Shown here piece after piece: positions 33,047 to 44,149 of a stretch of 64,000 nucleotides of DNA; positions within the stretch are counted from its first letter, which is position 1; each line of letters starts with the position of its first letter. Source of the stretch: Anniella stebbinsi (taxonomy: Eukaryota > Chordata > Lepidosauria > Squamata > Anniellidae). Location: positions 202,175,810 through 202,239,809 of the forward strand of contig JARDYH010000002.1 in the NCBI GenBank assembly GCA_029215795.1, read 5' to 3'. A program made the position numbers and the translations under genes. Under the pieces are notes generated by a model that saw only the letters and a list, made by a program, of their open reading frames with translations, searched no databases and had not been told where the DNA came from.

Positions 33047-33540
33047 GTAAGAGAGAGAGATAAAAGAAACAAATTTAATTTGTTTTAAAGTTGCATCACA
33101 GGCCTAGTATCAGCCTACCTTGCAGGGTTGTTGTGAGGGTGAGAGAGGGGAAAAAAGAAACAAATGTAATTTGATTAAAAATTAACTCACAGGCCTAGCA
33201 CCAGCCTACTACTTTAAGATGATTACCTCACAGACATATATGTTAGGAGGGCCGAGCAACACCGGGTTTATCAGCTAGTTATCATATAAATCCCTAAACA
33301 ACTTGGGGTCAGGAAACCTTGCAGACTGCCTTCCCTTATATATACCCGGATGGCATTTAAGATCTTCAGAGGAGGTCTTGCTGGTCATTCCAAAATGAAC
33401 GGAATGTCACCATGAAGAACTTTCTTTCTAGACATTAGAAAGAAAGCTGTTTTGTTTACAGAGTGTCTTGGACCACATTTCAGCTTTCTTGCTGATGGAG
33501 AAAAACGTCAGGCTTTGGAACTCCCCAGTTTTAGTTTTTA

Positions 33541-34324
33541 GATTGTCAACATGGTTGCTCATAACACTGCCGGCAGTAAATAACAATATTCTGCAACAAA
33601 TGTGTTTTTAGATTAATTTGGTTGAGGGTATGTCATCACTGTTGTTTTTACAGCTATTGAAAAGAGCTTATCTTGACCTTTTGCTGTACGATGTTATTAA
33701 AAAGTTATAAATCTCCCATTGTCTTTGATAGTGTTATGAAATAAGTCATGACATTCCTAGCAGGCTTTATTAGCTTATTTATGTTGAATGGTGGTTCTAA
33801 AAGCTGAGGGGGAAGGGGTTTTAAATGTCATTAGAATTAATTACCATATATTTGGTAAAATATAGATCATAGTCTGGGTCCTTGGTGAATTTAAAATAGC
33901 AATGTAATGACTGGCATTTTGTCAAAGATAAATCCAGGGGTTTATTTTCCCCCTGATTTGTTCAGATTCCCCCAGGACAAACTTGAATAAAGAGGTAGTA
34001 GCTGAATTCCCTCTGGAGTTTTTATTGCTCTTTCCTGGAGCTATTCATTAAATGGCATCAAAATGAGGTACTAAACAGGCTGGATGACAATCTGTGAACT
34101 GCACTGGTATGAGGAAATGAAAAGGTATCAAAATTTAATATTTAAAGGTATACAAATTAAATACTTAACTTTTTGATGATTATTAAATATGCAGTATTAA
34201 GGAAAATATATAATATAAGGTTCTATGGAGAGGTCAAATCAATCATAGGGCAGTCTGCACCTGGTTGCAAATGTGTTTATATTTGAAAGAACACATTCTC
34301 CTTTATGAGCCTGCTCAGGTTTTA

Positions 34325-34326
<2 letters not shown>
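33541..34326. other. Anonymous AT-rich DNA
   Basis: No supported gene or repeat boundary. Confidence 0.45.

Positions 34327-34365
<39 letters not shown>
34327..34365. repeat. (CT)n microsatellite
   Basis: About 19 uninterrupted CT units between AGATCT and CCTGCTGCC. The Leu-Ser run in an overlapping frame is an artefact. Confidence 0.95.
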
Positions 34366-34367
<2 letters not shown>

Positions 34368-34539
34368 GCTGCCATCAGAGACATATTTGGGAGGAACACA
34401 AAAGAGGACCTTCTCTGTGGCTATTCCCGAGCTCTGGGAAAGGCAAATACGTTTTTATTCAGGCTGATTTTGGACAGTTCAGCTGTTTTGTTTTCTGACC
34501 AATGTTTTAACTAGTGTGTGCTGTTTATTTTTTTAAAAA

Positions 34540-34660
34540 ATTAACTGATTTGTTTTAATTGATGTGGTTATGTTTTAATTATCTATTTTTTATTATTGTT
34601 AGTCACCATAAACACTATTTTAGAGGAAAGGCAGGATATAAATTAAAGAAATAAGTATTA
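34540..34660 (+). mobile_element. LINE/SINE 3' tail
   Basis: GTTTTAATTATCT, then GAGGAAAGGCAGGATATAAA and TTAAAGAAATAAG resemble L2-type 3' tails. There is no coding sequence. Confidence 0.4.
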
Positions 34661-34804
34661 ATACTAATTTAACTAATGACATTTTTTCTGCTTACAATAA
34701 ATGAATCCCAAGCTTCAAATGCATTTCAGAGGAGCTATAATTTACTTCAAGTACCAACTCTGTGAATGTTGTCAAATTTCAGATTTTAAAAGAAAATCTA
34801 TACC

Positions 34805-34990
34805 ATTTGTTCCCTTCCAGATGCTCAAGGTGTTGTGCATGGCCCTCCCCCACATTAATCCTCACAGCACCCTTATAAAGTAGGTTAAATAGAGTTGGTG
34901 CCTGATTTAAGATCACCCAGTGAACTCCATGGCTGAGTGGAGATTTGAACCCAAGTCTCTCTGATATTCTAAACACTAGACAGTGCTGGC
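34805..34990 (-). mobile_element. MIR-like SINE
   Basis: In reverse orientation the copy carries 'aatcctcacagcacccttataaagtaggtta', 'gatcacccagtgaactccatggctgagtgg', 'gatttgaacccaagtctc' and 'ctaaacactagacagtgctgg'. This is the order of a reversed MIR-type CORE-SINE: tail side, core, then the tRNA-like B-box region (GGTTCAAAT on the minus strand). Confidence 0.7.
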
Positions 34991-35026
34991 ACTCTCTCTC
35001 TAACTTTACATAGTTATGTTAAAATA

Positions 35027-35163
35027 TAATGGGTTGGATTCAAACCCAATAATTAGAATAGACCCATTGAAATCATTAGGACTTAAGTTAGTCATGGCTA
35101 ACTTAAGTCCCCTTGATTTCAATGGGTCTACTCTAAGTATGAATAAATCTGGATCCAGCCCAT
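35027..35163. repeat. Foldback repeat with TGGGTTGGAT ends
   Basis: The left arm (AATGGGTTGGATTCAAACCC through GACTTAAGTTAG) and the right arm (CTAACTTAAGTC through GATCCAGCCCATT) are complementary over about 60 bases around a six-base loop. A related half-palindrome lies at about 57550-57660 (AGTCTGGATCCAACCCA). Probably a tiny DNA transposon; the target duplication is unclear. Confidence 0.65.
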
Positions 35164-36280
35164 TGTTTAAGTGACTGTGGCTGCAATGCTGTATCCACCT
35201 AACTGGGATTTAGCCCCATTTAACTTGGAAAGACTTTTCTGTTCTACAGTGTTTCATGCATAAACCTTAAAGTTTAAATTTGTTTAAATTTCAGATAGAC
35301 TATTTGGAATTGGTGTGAGTTGAAAGTTACATATATTGAGAATATAAAACTCACCAATGCATATCACTAAGCAATATATCTAAGCAAGTCCATCACAAAA
35401 TGGGATTAAATGTCAAGAATCTAAGGGGATGACTCCATGATTTAACTTTCTGCTTGGAATTCAGTTTAATCCCATTAAGAATTGCATTATTGAAGCTCAT
35501 TAGAAATATCTTCACATATTAAATTCTTCTTTTGTATTCAGACTGATGGATTAACATTGCTTCTTCATTACCCAGCACATTCCACAGATTAAGTTTTTAT
35601 TATAGCACACTGGCCATAAACAGTACCACTGACTTCAGTAGATCTTATGTCTGAATAAACATGTTTCAGAGTACATTGTAAATCGCACTTTACCCAAAAG
35701 ATAAGGAAATTTGTGTCTTTAATGTGACAAGCAATCCTATGCATGTGTACCAAGGAGCAAGTTCCATTGTAGTTTACTTATTTATGAGTAAGCATTATGA
35801 AGTTGCGCATATTATATAATGAATATTGTGGAATTTGTATTCTACTGTATTTATACATTAATTCTTAAATTCTCTTAAGCTATTGATGAACTTGAAGTTT
35901 AGTGACTTTTAGACCTGTTATGTGCTTAGGTCAAGCAGCTGTCAGCATTGCATATTATGGAAAATACAGCAGTAAAGGGATAATAGCAGGGAACTTAGTT
36001 TATTGCAATTCAAAATACTGAATCCTACAGAGCCAGTTTTGCAAGATTGCCATACACATGCTAAGTTGCAAAAATGTTGCTTGATTATTTGATATAATAA
36101 ATCAATCACATCAAACAAACAATGTTAGTAGAAGTCACAAAGATTTATTCAAGACAATGCTATTCATAGCACTGAGTAGTTTAATTAATTCTGCTTTAAT
36201 TGCAGAATAGTCTTGCACTTTTAAATATGAGGCTGTGAGCAACACTGATCTATCCAGCCAAGCTACTGCAACTCTGGTGG
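35164..36280. other. Anonymous DNA with degenerate short palindromic repeat
   Basis: One degenerate 'gcaatcctatgcatgtgtacc...ttatgagtaagcat' unit lies at about 35732-35800. Nothing else is recognised. Confidence 0.45.
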
Positions 36281-36288
36281 ATAAAAGC

Positions 36289-36563
36289 TAGGGTTACCAG
36301 GTAAAATCCAGGTCAGGGTGTCATTTGTATGCAGTTAGTTCCTGGTGATGTTCCCTCTTCATCACAACAGTTAAAGGTGCATGCACTATACTAGAGTGAC
36401 CATATACAAAAGAAGGCAGGGCCCCTGCAACTTTAACAGTTGTGATGAAGAGGGAATTTCACCAGGAACTAATTGCATACAAATGACACTGGCTGAAATT
36501 CCCTTTTCTCTACAACTGTTAAAGTTACATGAGCCCTGACCTGGATTTTATCTGGTCATCCTA
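36289..36563. mobile_element. A-family palindromic hAT-like element, copy 3, with switched termini (TSD ATAAAAGC)
   Basis: The body matches copies 1 and 2 (for example CATCACAACAGTTAAAG and its complement), but both termini differ: TAGGGTTACCAGGTAAAATC on the left and GATTTTATCTGGTCATCCTA on the right. The two new ends are mutually complementary. The exact 8-bp duplication ATAAAAGC is at 36281-36288 and 36564-36571. The left arm is shorter than in the other copies. Confidence 0.88.
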
Positions 36564-36594
36564 ATAAAAGCAGCAAGAGAGAGATGGACAGAAT

Positions 36595-37137
36595 GGCTGA
36601 ATTCAGACAACACATTAGTCAATGGTGGGTTGAGTAGCCAACTCACAGTTGGTTATTTTGTGGGTTCTCCCCACACAACATATTCCTACACAACTGTGAG
36701 TGGTTGGGGCTGGTGTTGAGTGGACCAATAGTCAACCCAGCATTTGACTGACACAGCCCCCACCGCTCTCCCCACCCTCCCTCCTCCCTCAGTCCTCCCA
36801 GTTCTATCCCAGCAGCCTCTGCAAGTTGAACCAGTTGTAGCAGAGTGGCAGCCGCTGCTTTGGACGCTCTTGCCTCCTGCCTCTATGGGCTTGTGTTTTA
36901 ACCCATTCAACACACACTATTAACACACTCACCCCTCCACACAACACTTTAAACAACTGGCTTCGAGCTAAACAACTTGCAAGCCAGTTGTTTCTCTCAG
37001 TTGCTTATTTGGGCGGAATAGCATACTGTCAGTAGTTTGTGAGCGGCGTGTTACCCTCCACACAACACAATAAGCAACACAACTGACGATGTCCCCCCCC
37101 CCCCCCTAGTTACTTAATGTATTGTCCGAATTCAGCC
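36595..37137 (-). mobile_element. C-family MITE, copy 2 (543 bp), TSD AAT
   Basis: Starts GGCTGAATTCAGACAACAC and ends TTGTCCGAATTCAGCC. AAT lies on both sides (36592-36594, 37138-37140). Interior landmarks are AGTCAATGGTGGGTTGAGTA, a purine/pyrimidine-biased middle, CAAGCCAGTTGTTTCTCTCA, and a C-run at about 37092-37106. The body is in the opposite orientation to the copy at 51624. No transposase is encoded. Confidence 0.85.
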
Positions 37138-37140
37138 AAT

Positions 37141-38360
37141 GACATATATAGTACTCTGGCTGAGGCACTCTAGCAGAGCTTGTCCAAGAGTAAATGGATG
37201 CTGGGTTTGCTTTTCTCCCTGGGAGATTGTCCCTAGAGACCTTGTTCGAACAGAACCAAAGAATAAGCTAAGAGTCTATGAGATTCCTATGGAAGAATTC
37301 CCCAAAAGAAAGAGGATTCAATCAACCACGGTGGTACATGTTCCCAAATAAAAATAGGACACGTTGCTACTAAAACCTGACTTTTCATACTTGTTAGACA
37401 AAAGCGTTGATGTCACGACCAGTGTGACACCCCAGCTAAAGACTTGCAAAACTTGTCCAAATGTTGGAAATGGTGGTGCTTGCTCTAAAAGCACAGGACT
37501 CAATCCCGCTTCCTGCAAAAGCTATTTTTTAAAAGAGTACTTAATATAGATAGATCTATCAAGTATGCATGTTAAGGAAACCCATTCATGACACATTGCA
37601 ATATTCCAGAGAGAAATCACTCTGTGAGAGACATGCATACCCCTGGCCAATTTCACCCCCTTTTCCTGCTTTGGAGCATATGCACATGTAGATGTTTGAT
37701 TAGAATCTGATGATGCCAGACTTCTGTCCCGACTTCTGTACATGGCATAGCTACTTTCAACATATCCATTTGTCTGTGTTTTCCCAACTCTGCCAAGGTC
37801 AAAGGTGAAGGCGTCAAGCTTTATTGTGCTCTTACCAATATCAGATCTGTTTGGTCTGCTGTTAAACTAAGAGATCTGCTAACATGCTTAGAGATTCAGC
37901 CATTAAAGGCTAAGTGAAGGTTTATCACTACCTGGATTACGTTTTGTCTGTTTAATAAAGGAACAACAGGGAAGGTGAGGAGAACCCCACTGGTGTAAAG
38001 AAGCAGAGCAGTTGAGTACGCGCCAAGGTGGTAATGCACTGAGCACACCCAATCACTTCTCTGACAAAGGCCGGGCTGACCAGGGGCCTGCCTTGATGGC
38101 TCTGGCTTGCCCCCGCTTTTAGAAAAAAAACACGCACTTTCGCTGCAGTGGGGTGTCATTGGGCAATACCGATGCAAGAGGCAGTGTGGGCTTTCCTGCG
38201 GCCATTAGGCTCACCATGCCCACCCCCTGCCCAGCTTCCGGTGACCAATGGGAGGTTGCCTTCCACCAGGGAACGCCCTTGGTGTGGTGTCGGAGCAAAA
38301 ACAGATATCAGAAGAACCATAGTGACCTCATTTCAGCAGGAAAAGTTGGGGTAAGTCCCT
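37141..38360. other. Anonymous DNA
   Basis: No supported gene. Two overlapping frames at about 37139-37550 lack domains. The part from 38050 to 38350 is GC-richer without a CpG-island signature. Confidence 0.45.
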
Positions 38361-39185
38361 GACTTTATTTATTTATTTATTACATTTGTATACCGCCCCA
38401 TAGCCGAAGCTCTCTGGGCGGTTTACATAGGATTAAAACAATTAAAAACAATATACAAAAATTTAAACAGCAAAAAATACAACATACACACAATACACAC
38501 ATACATTTAAAACCGCTACAACAGCCCAAAAAAGCTACAAAAACAAAAAACAAACCCAGGCTCCTCAGATATTGCCAAATGCCTGAGAGAAGAGGAAAGT
38601 CTTGACCTGGCGCCGAAAAGATGACAATGTTGGCGCCAGGCGGGCCTCGTCAAGGAGATCGTTCCACAATTGGGGGGCCACCACAGAGAAGGCCCTCTCC
38701 CTTGTTGCTGACCTCCGAGCTTCCCTCGGAGTAGGCATTCGGAGGAGGACCTTAGATGTTGAACATAGTGTTCGGGTAGGTTGATGTCGGGAAAGGCGTT
38801 CCATCAGATATTGTGGTCCCAAGCCATGTAAGGCTTTATAGGTTAAAACCAGCATCTTGAATCGGGCTTGGAAACATACAGGCAGCCAATGCAAGCGGGC
38901 CAGAGTAGGTCTTATATGGTCGAACCTTCTGGTTCCAGTTATCAATCTGGCCACTGCATTTTGCACAAGCTGCAGCTTGCGAACCACCTTCAAAGGCATC
39001 CCCACGTAGAGTGCATTGCAGTAATCTAACTTGGAGGTTACCAGAGCATGGACAACTGAAGCCACGTTATCCCTGTCCAGATAGGGACGTAGCTGGGCCA
39101 CCAACCGAAGCTGGCAGAAGGCACTCCGTGCCACTGAGGCCACCTGAGCCTCAAGTGACAGAGATGGTTCTTTGTCACTTGATAG
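38361..39185 (-). mobile_element. L2 LINE 3' end, 5'-truncated
   Basis: The minus-strand element ends at the left with an ATTTATTTATTTATTAC tail and the L2 terminal GGGCGGT...CCGAAGCTCTC palindrome. Coding lies to the right (38565 onwards) and the sequence is truncated near 39185. The preserved frame and low visible damage make it the youngest L2 copy in the window. No target duplication is visible, as expected for L2. Confidence 0.9.
38565..39143 (-). pseudogene. L2 ORF2 C-terminal fragment, open over 192 codons
   Basis: The frame carries the family's C-terminal hallmarks in order: LRPYLDRDNVASVVHALVTS, KLDYCNALYVG, KLQLVQNAVARLITG, LARLHWLPVCFQARFKMLVL, TYKALHGLGPQYL and RAFSVVAPQLWNDL. 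All RT catalytic motifs lie upstream and are missing. The intact 192-codon frame is unusual among the decayed L2 pieces here, but it cannot encode a functional enzyme. Confidence 0.88.
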
Positions 39186-40899
39186 CTTTGCGGGAAAGCC
39201 CCATGGTGGCTGCGAGTTGACTGCTGACGCAGTGCCACCGTGCAGCTACTACGAGGCTTTTTAAGCCGTGCAGACAGCCCCCTGTGGTTACATGGGGGCA
39301 TGCAAATAGATGCAACTTTCTTTGCCCTCGATAAAAGAGCCTTCTTTGCAGTAGAAGTGAGTGACACAGACTGTGCTCACAAACCTAGACTCCACATTTG
39401 AAGAATGAATCAATCCCCCAGGTGTACTGTAGCCTGGAGCCATGCCAAGGCAATGCACTTTTAACAGTCAGGAGGTACAGAAAGTCAAAGGTTTCCCCCC
39501 CCCCCCCCCAAATAGGTAAAAGGAGGGTGGATAACACATTGTACACAGTGAAGAAGACGTGAATTACAGACTAAGAAAGTAAGGAGAACAGCAATTGTAC
39601 AGGAATGTAGAATCAGACTATACTGAATGATAAAGAATAAGCTTAAGAAGAATTGCAGGAAACAGACTGGGAGAGAGAATGATTTTGGAAGAACAAAAGA
39701 GCCATGGAGGTTTCACATTTTGATGCCTTGACTACTCGATGACAGGAACCACAAAGATGTATTTTGAGTGTTTGAGCCACAAAGGCATCCTTTAACTCTT
39801 TGAAAGAAAAACAACCATTACAAACACATGAAGAAAAGATAATCCTATGACTTCTTTTCTGTCTAAACATGCATAGGATTGCACCCTTAAAGGAATGGGG
39901 CCAGGATCAAGAATATTGTGCGAAGTACTTGAAAGTGCTGCACAAAGAGAAAGGAGAGGGGGTGCATAAGCCTTTCCACGTCTGTTACTTTTCTTTTGGC
40001 ACTCTAACCCCAGTGGCAGTCTCAGAACCAGACTGAGGGTAAGACAGCCATGTGTGAGGAAGGGGATGCAGAGGAAATGTGCTATGTGGGGGAAGAGTTA
40101 AGCACCTTTTCCCACCCTTCCCTTGCAGGTCCCCCTCCCCTGCTTTGCACATCAGAGGCAGACATGCTGCTACAAGTGCTGCTGAATGCCTTGCCAAACT
40201 GTGAATATCCAAAAACCAGTGAGGGTGGTGGAGGCAGTGGCATTTACAAGACTCTGCAATCCAGGGTCAGATAACATCCACTTTTAGCACATTCCAGGAT
40301 GGTCATTTATGCCCTTATGCACAGCCTGATTGGATTAAATTTGTGTCTGCATTGGTTTATGGTACTAGTTGATTAACTCTTGTTAATCCAAATTTATATT
40401 CAAGTAGAAACTTGTGAAGAACTGTTGAAAAGTTCTCCAAAAGGCAAGAGTTATAGGATTGTGCTCTTAAGGGCACACTAAAATATGGAAGCAGGAGATG
40501 TATGTATGTCTGTTGAAAAACACACACACCAGAGGATCAGGTGAGGACATGAGGTGAAGATGTCAAATTAAATTAGATATTTTAGACTAATATAGGTAAC
40601 ATGCTCAGATGGCTTAAGTGAAACTGAAAAGTAGAAGAAAAAACTGGTTCAAGGCAGATGTCCAGAAGAGGGTTTTTCCCCCCCACACAAACTATCAAAA
40701 ATATATGTGGCATGCCCTTTCAGGCATGGTTATGCTGCATAAGTTTAACTGTTGGGTGTTCAAGAAAAATTAGGCAGTCTGCTCAGACATTTAGCGCAAA
40801 AAGGGAAATTGGTTATAGATGGGGTTCAGTGGATTTAGCGCCAAGCTTTTGCTTATGCGCATATATCCTGAAATATAGAGGAGACATAAGTGTAAAAGG
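39186..40899. other. Anonymous DNA with C-run
   Basis: No gene. A C-run lies at about 39488-39509. 'tctaaacatgcataggattgcaccctt' at about 39866 is a half-copy of the foldback repeat at 30143. A short CA run lies at about 40519. Confidence 0.45.
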
Positions 40900-40907
40900 G
40901 AAAACAT

Positions 40908-41071
40908 CAGGGCCGTCCCTACCTTGAGGCAGTGAGGCAATTGCTTCAGGAATTATGGGATTTTCTGCCTCATTTACCAAAATAATTCCGCTGGCTTTGG
41001 ATACTGTGCCCTTTGATTTGGTGACATTTGCTGCTCTGCCTCAGCAACCAAAATCTCTTGGGACGGCCTTG
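40908..41071. mobile_element. hAT-type MITE (164 bp)
   Basis: Left end CAGGGCCGTCCC and right end GGGACGGCCTTG form a 12-bp inverted repeat with one mismatch. The flanks GAAAACAT (40900-40907) and GCAAACAT (41072-41079) are an 8-bp duplication with one mismatch. The interior is non-coding. Confidence 0.85.
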
Positions 41072-41079
41072 GCAAACAT

Positions 41080-42060
41080 TACAGGAGTGTGTTCAATTTA
41101 ATATTAATCTTCAGTAGTTATATGTCCTCTGCATCATTAAATGATGAAAGAAAGAACTGCTTCATACATTTTATTTACTTAAAATATTTTTAGGCCGTCT
41201 TTCAGAGTAGGAACCCTCCCAAAGCAGCTTAGAACAATAAAATAGACTTATACAATTTCATAAAATCAACAGAATAAAATACCACATTAAAAGCACACAT
41301 ACATAATCAGGAGAGGGCATGAGCAAGTATGTTGGTGCACACTGCCCAATTGCTCTTATTGCAGGCAGGAGCAGTTAAACTTAGCAGGAACTTACTATGT
41401 GGAAAAGCTTTTTGTTTCATCCAAACCAGGACCCTTGGCTTGTCGTTCCTTTACTTATCCAGAGTTTGAAGTTAGGGCTTAAAGTTGGCTTCTGGATCCA
41501 GGCTTGTTAGAAGAGTGACAAGCCATGGTTTTGGTTTGGACATAATGTTAAGCTTTTACACCTTGGTGAGTTTTTGATTAGTTTAGCTGCTCTTACTTTT
41601 GGAAGGAGCCAACTGGAAATGATAAGACAGGATGCTGTTGAATTCTGGCTTAGTGTTTTGTTCATTCGTGGCCATGGTTTCTCTGCTGAACATTTTTAGT
41701 TCAAAAAGTAAATCAAGAGAGATTCCAGTTTTTAGATACCTGTGAAAACATAACATGTGAATGAGTACAATGCATAAAGCAAACATTTTGTTTATTTGGG
41801 CATGCAGATATGGAGACAAAAACATTTTGACTTTTATTATTGATGTACCTCTTTGCCAGCTTAGTCAAGTATGTATTTTAGCAGTCTTCGTTGTGCTGAC
41901 AAGAGTTGGTTTCAGCACTCCTTGGGCTTGTGCCACATGATCAATGTCTATCAGTCAAAAGATTTATTTCAGGTTTCCTGAGTATGTGAGGATCCTTGTC
42001 CTTTTTGGTAGAGGGGAGAAGATCAGGCACTGGATTGAAGTAAATTCTGAGGTTCATCAG
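41080..42060. other. Anonymous DNA with a possible minus-strand LINE tail
   Basis: At about 41165-41290, 'ttttatttacttaaaatatttttaggcc' and 'caaagcagcttagaacaataaaa' look like a reversed LINE 3' tail. The rest is unassigned. Confidence 0.4.
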
Positions 42061-42435
42061 ACAAGCATTTTATTGCACGCTCGCAACTGCCCACTTACGG
42101 ATATGTGTGCGTCGTTTAGACTATGTTGTTCGCCTCCCACACGCCTCCCACTTGTTCTGCTCGTTTTTCCGTCACAAAATAGACCCCCCCGAAATCCATT
42201 TTTTTTTAAAAAAATGGAATGTGCCGCAATCTCCTGCTGTGTGCAGGAAAAGCGGCACGATAGAAACGACCCTGAATGGGCCGTGTGGGCTTTGTTTACT
42301 TCCTCTTTCCCATCGGGGAAGAAGAGGAAGTAATGAGGGACAGAAGCGGTGGCAGAGAAGCGATGATAAGGAAACACGACCCCCCCTTCCCCGTGTGATT
42401 ACGCTCTCTGTTTTGCTCCAGAGAACCTCATGATG
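42061..42435. repeat. Unclassified CpG-rich block with hairpins
   Basis: The composition shifts to CpG-rich for about 370 bases. It contains a palindrome CCATTTTTTTTTAAAAAAATGG (about 42198), GTGCCGC...GCGGCAC (about 42222-42260) and CTTCCTCTT...AAGAGGAAG (about 42300-42330). TGAGGTTC just before it and GAACCTCA just after it are inverted, possibly terminal. It is probably a non-autonomous DNA element. Overlapping frames on both strands show no domain. Confidence 0.35.
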
Positions 42436-43480
42436 TTGTATACATTAATTATTGCTTGGTTTACAGATCTTATTTTGTGGCTAGTTTGCAACCAACTCAA
42501 GTGGGGGTGACTAAACTCTGTGACTAAGAAGTAACGATACCTGGCTGACATTTCTGTCAACCATTCAACAAGGGAAGATGTGCAACATATTACACATATT
42601 TCCAGATATTTTTGCTGATGTGGAAGAAATGGTCCCAACTGTTGAGTGAACCACTACAGAGGGACAATTTGCTACATGATAATAGCCCCTGCGTTGATTG
42701 ATTTTTGGCTTGCAGGTGACAGTTGTAATGTGCACACTGGATCTTATAGAAGATTTTATGCCCTTCATCATTATCAGATGTTGATATAATACACTTGAAT
42801 AATGTTTCAATTAAAATGAAAAGTAGCTGGTGAAATGGGCATCCCCATGTTGCATTAATATACGCATAGTTTTGCTCTCCATTCATATGCCCTGCAGCTT
42901 TGAAACAGCCGTTTTCGCATAAATGTAAAATCCCAACTCACTTAATAGGCCAATTCAAGAAAGTGGGGGACAAACTGAGAAACATATGAAGGATATTTAT
43001 TACCAACTGTAGAATAACTTGAAGATCTGCCAGAAAGCTCCCTTAAGCTGTGGAATTACATCCTAGGGATGGATATTCTTCTACAGATAATCTTCCTTAT
43101 TTCTTCACATTGCTGGTTTGCCTTCTTAAAATGTGTGTAAAAGGAAGATGTTAGATAATGGCAAAAGTTGCTCATCTTCATGAGAGCAGACATGAGGCTG
43201 ACACTGTTGTTTGGCAGTACATGCCCAGGCCTGGGGCTCACATGCCCCTTTCTTCTCCTCCTATCTTTCTTCATGTGTGGCGGCTTCCTTTCTCTTTTCC
43301 ATAGTTTGCCATTTTTTCCAGTCTGATGAAATCCTGCTTTCTAATCCTGACTTGCAGGGCAAGCTTAAATCATAGTTTGCCAGTTTCAGCTTATTGGCAA
43401 ACTATGATTCTCCCCATACCAGGAAAGGAGGGGGGAATTGCTGTGAATAAAGGGAGAGAAAGGACACTGCATGAGCCTTA
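42436..43480. other. Anonymous DNA
   Basis: No supported gene. An inverted word pair (AATCATAGTTTGCCA / TGGCAAACTATGATT) lies at about 43368-43411. Confidence 0.45.
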
Positions 43481-43719
43481 GACCTGGTTCAGACATCTCA
43501 ACTACCTGGATAATCATGAATGAGAGGGAGCAAGTGTCCTGGTTCCCAGCTGCTAGTTGTTCTCACTGAGCTAAACAACCCAGGGACAATGTTCTTGGGC
43601 TGTATAGAGTGATGTCTGAATGCAGAATTCTGGGTTGTTGGGGAAGAGTCAACCCAGAGTTGTAATTCATCAAACCATGAGTTACAACTCTGAGTTATCT
43701 CTCTTCCAACAACTGAGAG

Positions 43720-43848
43720 TTTGTCCAACACGACAAACCTCAGCAAGCTGGGTTTGTCCAACATGACAAACCACAGTAAGCTGGTTTGTCCAACATGACA
43801 AATCACAGCAAGCTGATTTGTCCAACACGACAAACCACTGCAAGCTGG
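43720..43848. repeat. Minisatellite, four units of 32-33 bp
   Basis: Units start at 43720, 43753, 43785 and 43817, each running TTTGTCCAACAYGACAAAYC followed by 'nctgnagcaagctgg'-type sequence. TTTGTC and GACAAA within each unit are complementary, so every unit can form a small hairpin. The overlapping minus-strand Cys/Val/Gly/Gln-rich frame reflects the tandem repeat. Confidence 0.9.
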
Positions 43849-44149
43849 GTGACTGCAGATGCCATGCAAAAATGGGACTCATAGGCACCCGGCATAACAC
43901 AACAGTCACCGTGGGTAAATTAAGCCACCATGAACTGTAAGGTTGTGCAAACCAGGTCAATGTGTATCTGGTATAGTCAAGGCAAGTTATGTAGCTCAGT
44001 CTCTCATTATTTCCCACTTTTGTTTACTCTTATTTACTCCCAGGCATTTAATGGTATGCAATGAGGCATATATGTCTGCTGTTTTAGAAAAACAGCTGGA
44101 AAAATGTTGTTTCTTTAGATTGTTAGTTGTTTAGATTGCTTTAATTTTT

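Larger units (their letters stand above)
31248..33278 (+). mobile_element. Non-autonomous Helitron-like element (2,031 bp) carrying a promoter-like cassette
   Basis: Starts TCTCTACCTATAAAGTGG and ends TTTATCAGCTAG. It sits between host A (31247) and T (33279) with no target duplication, the hallmark of Helitrons (5'-TC...CTAR-3', inserted in AT). Just upstream of the end, GGCCGAGCAACACCGGG is consistent with a decayed terminal hairpin. Removal restores the L2 frame exactly (ATG TTA | TTA TCA TAT AAA). No Rep/helicase is encoded. The 3' third contains promoter-type motifs and a candidate exon. A 75-base direct duplication ('aaagaaacaaat.taattt', 'cacaggcctag.a.cagcct') lies at 33047-33210. Confidence 0.8.
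30716..33540 (+). mobile_element. L2 LINE fragment, split by a Helitron-like element
   Basis: The left part (30716-31247) encodes the RT thumb region WMMANKLKLNPNKTE, then after frame changes the downstream segment ITPVLKDLHWLPITYRAMYK. The right part (33279 to about 33540) continues with SYKSLNNLGSG and later a degenerate 'FGTP' end. The two halves join in frame if 31248-33278 is removed. Frame breaks elsewhere make it a dead copy. Confidence 0.85.

Noticed and set aside
34265..34498. Leu-Ser repeat protein
   Set aside because: The repeat is the translation of a (CT)n microsatellite.
43720..43848. CRISPR-like array
   Set aside because: Units abut directly with no unique spacers, and the organism is a vertebrate; this is a minisatellite.
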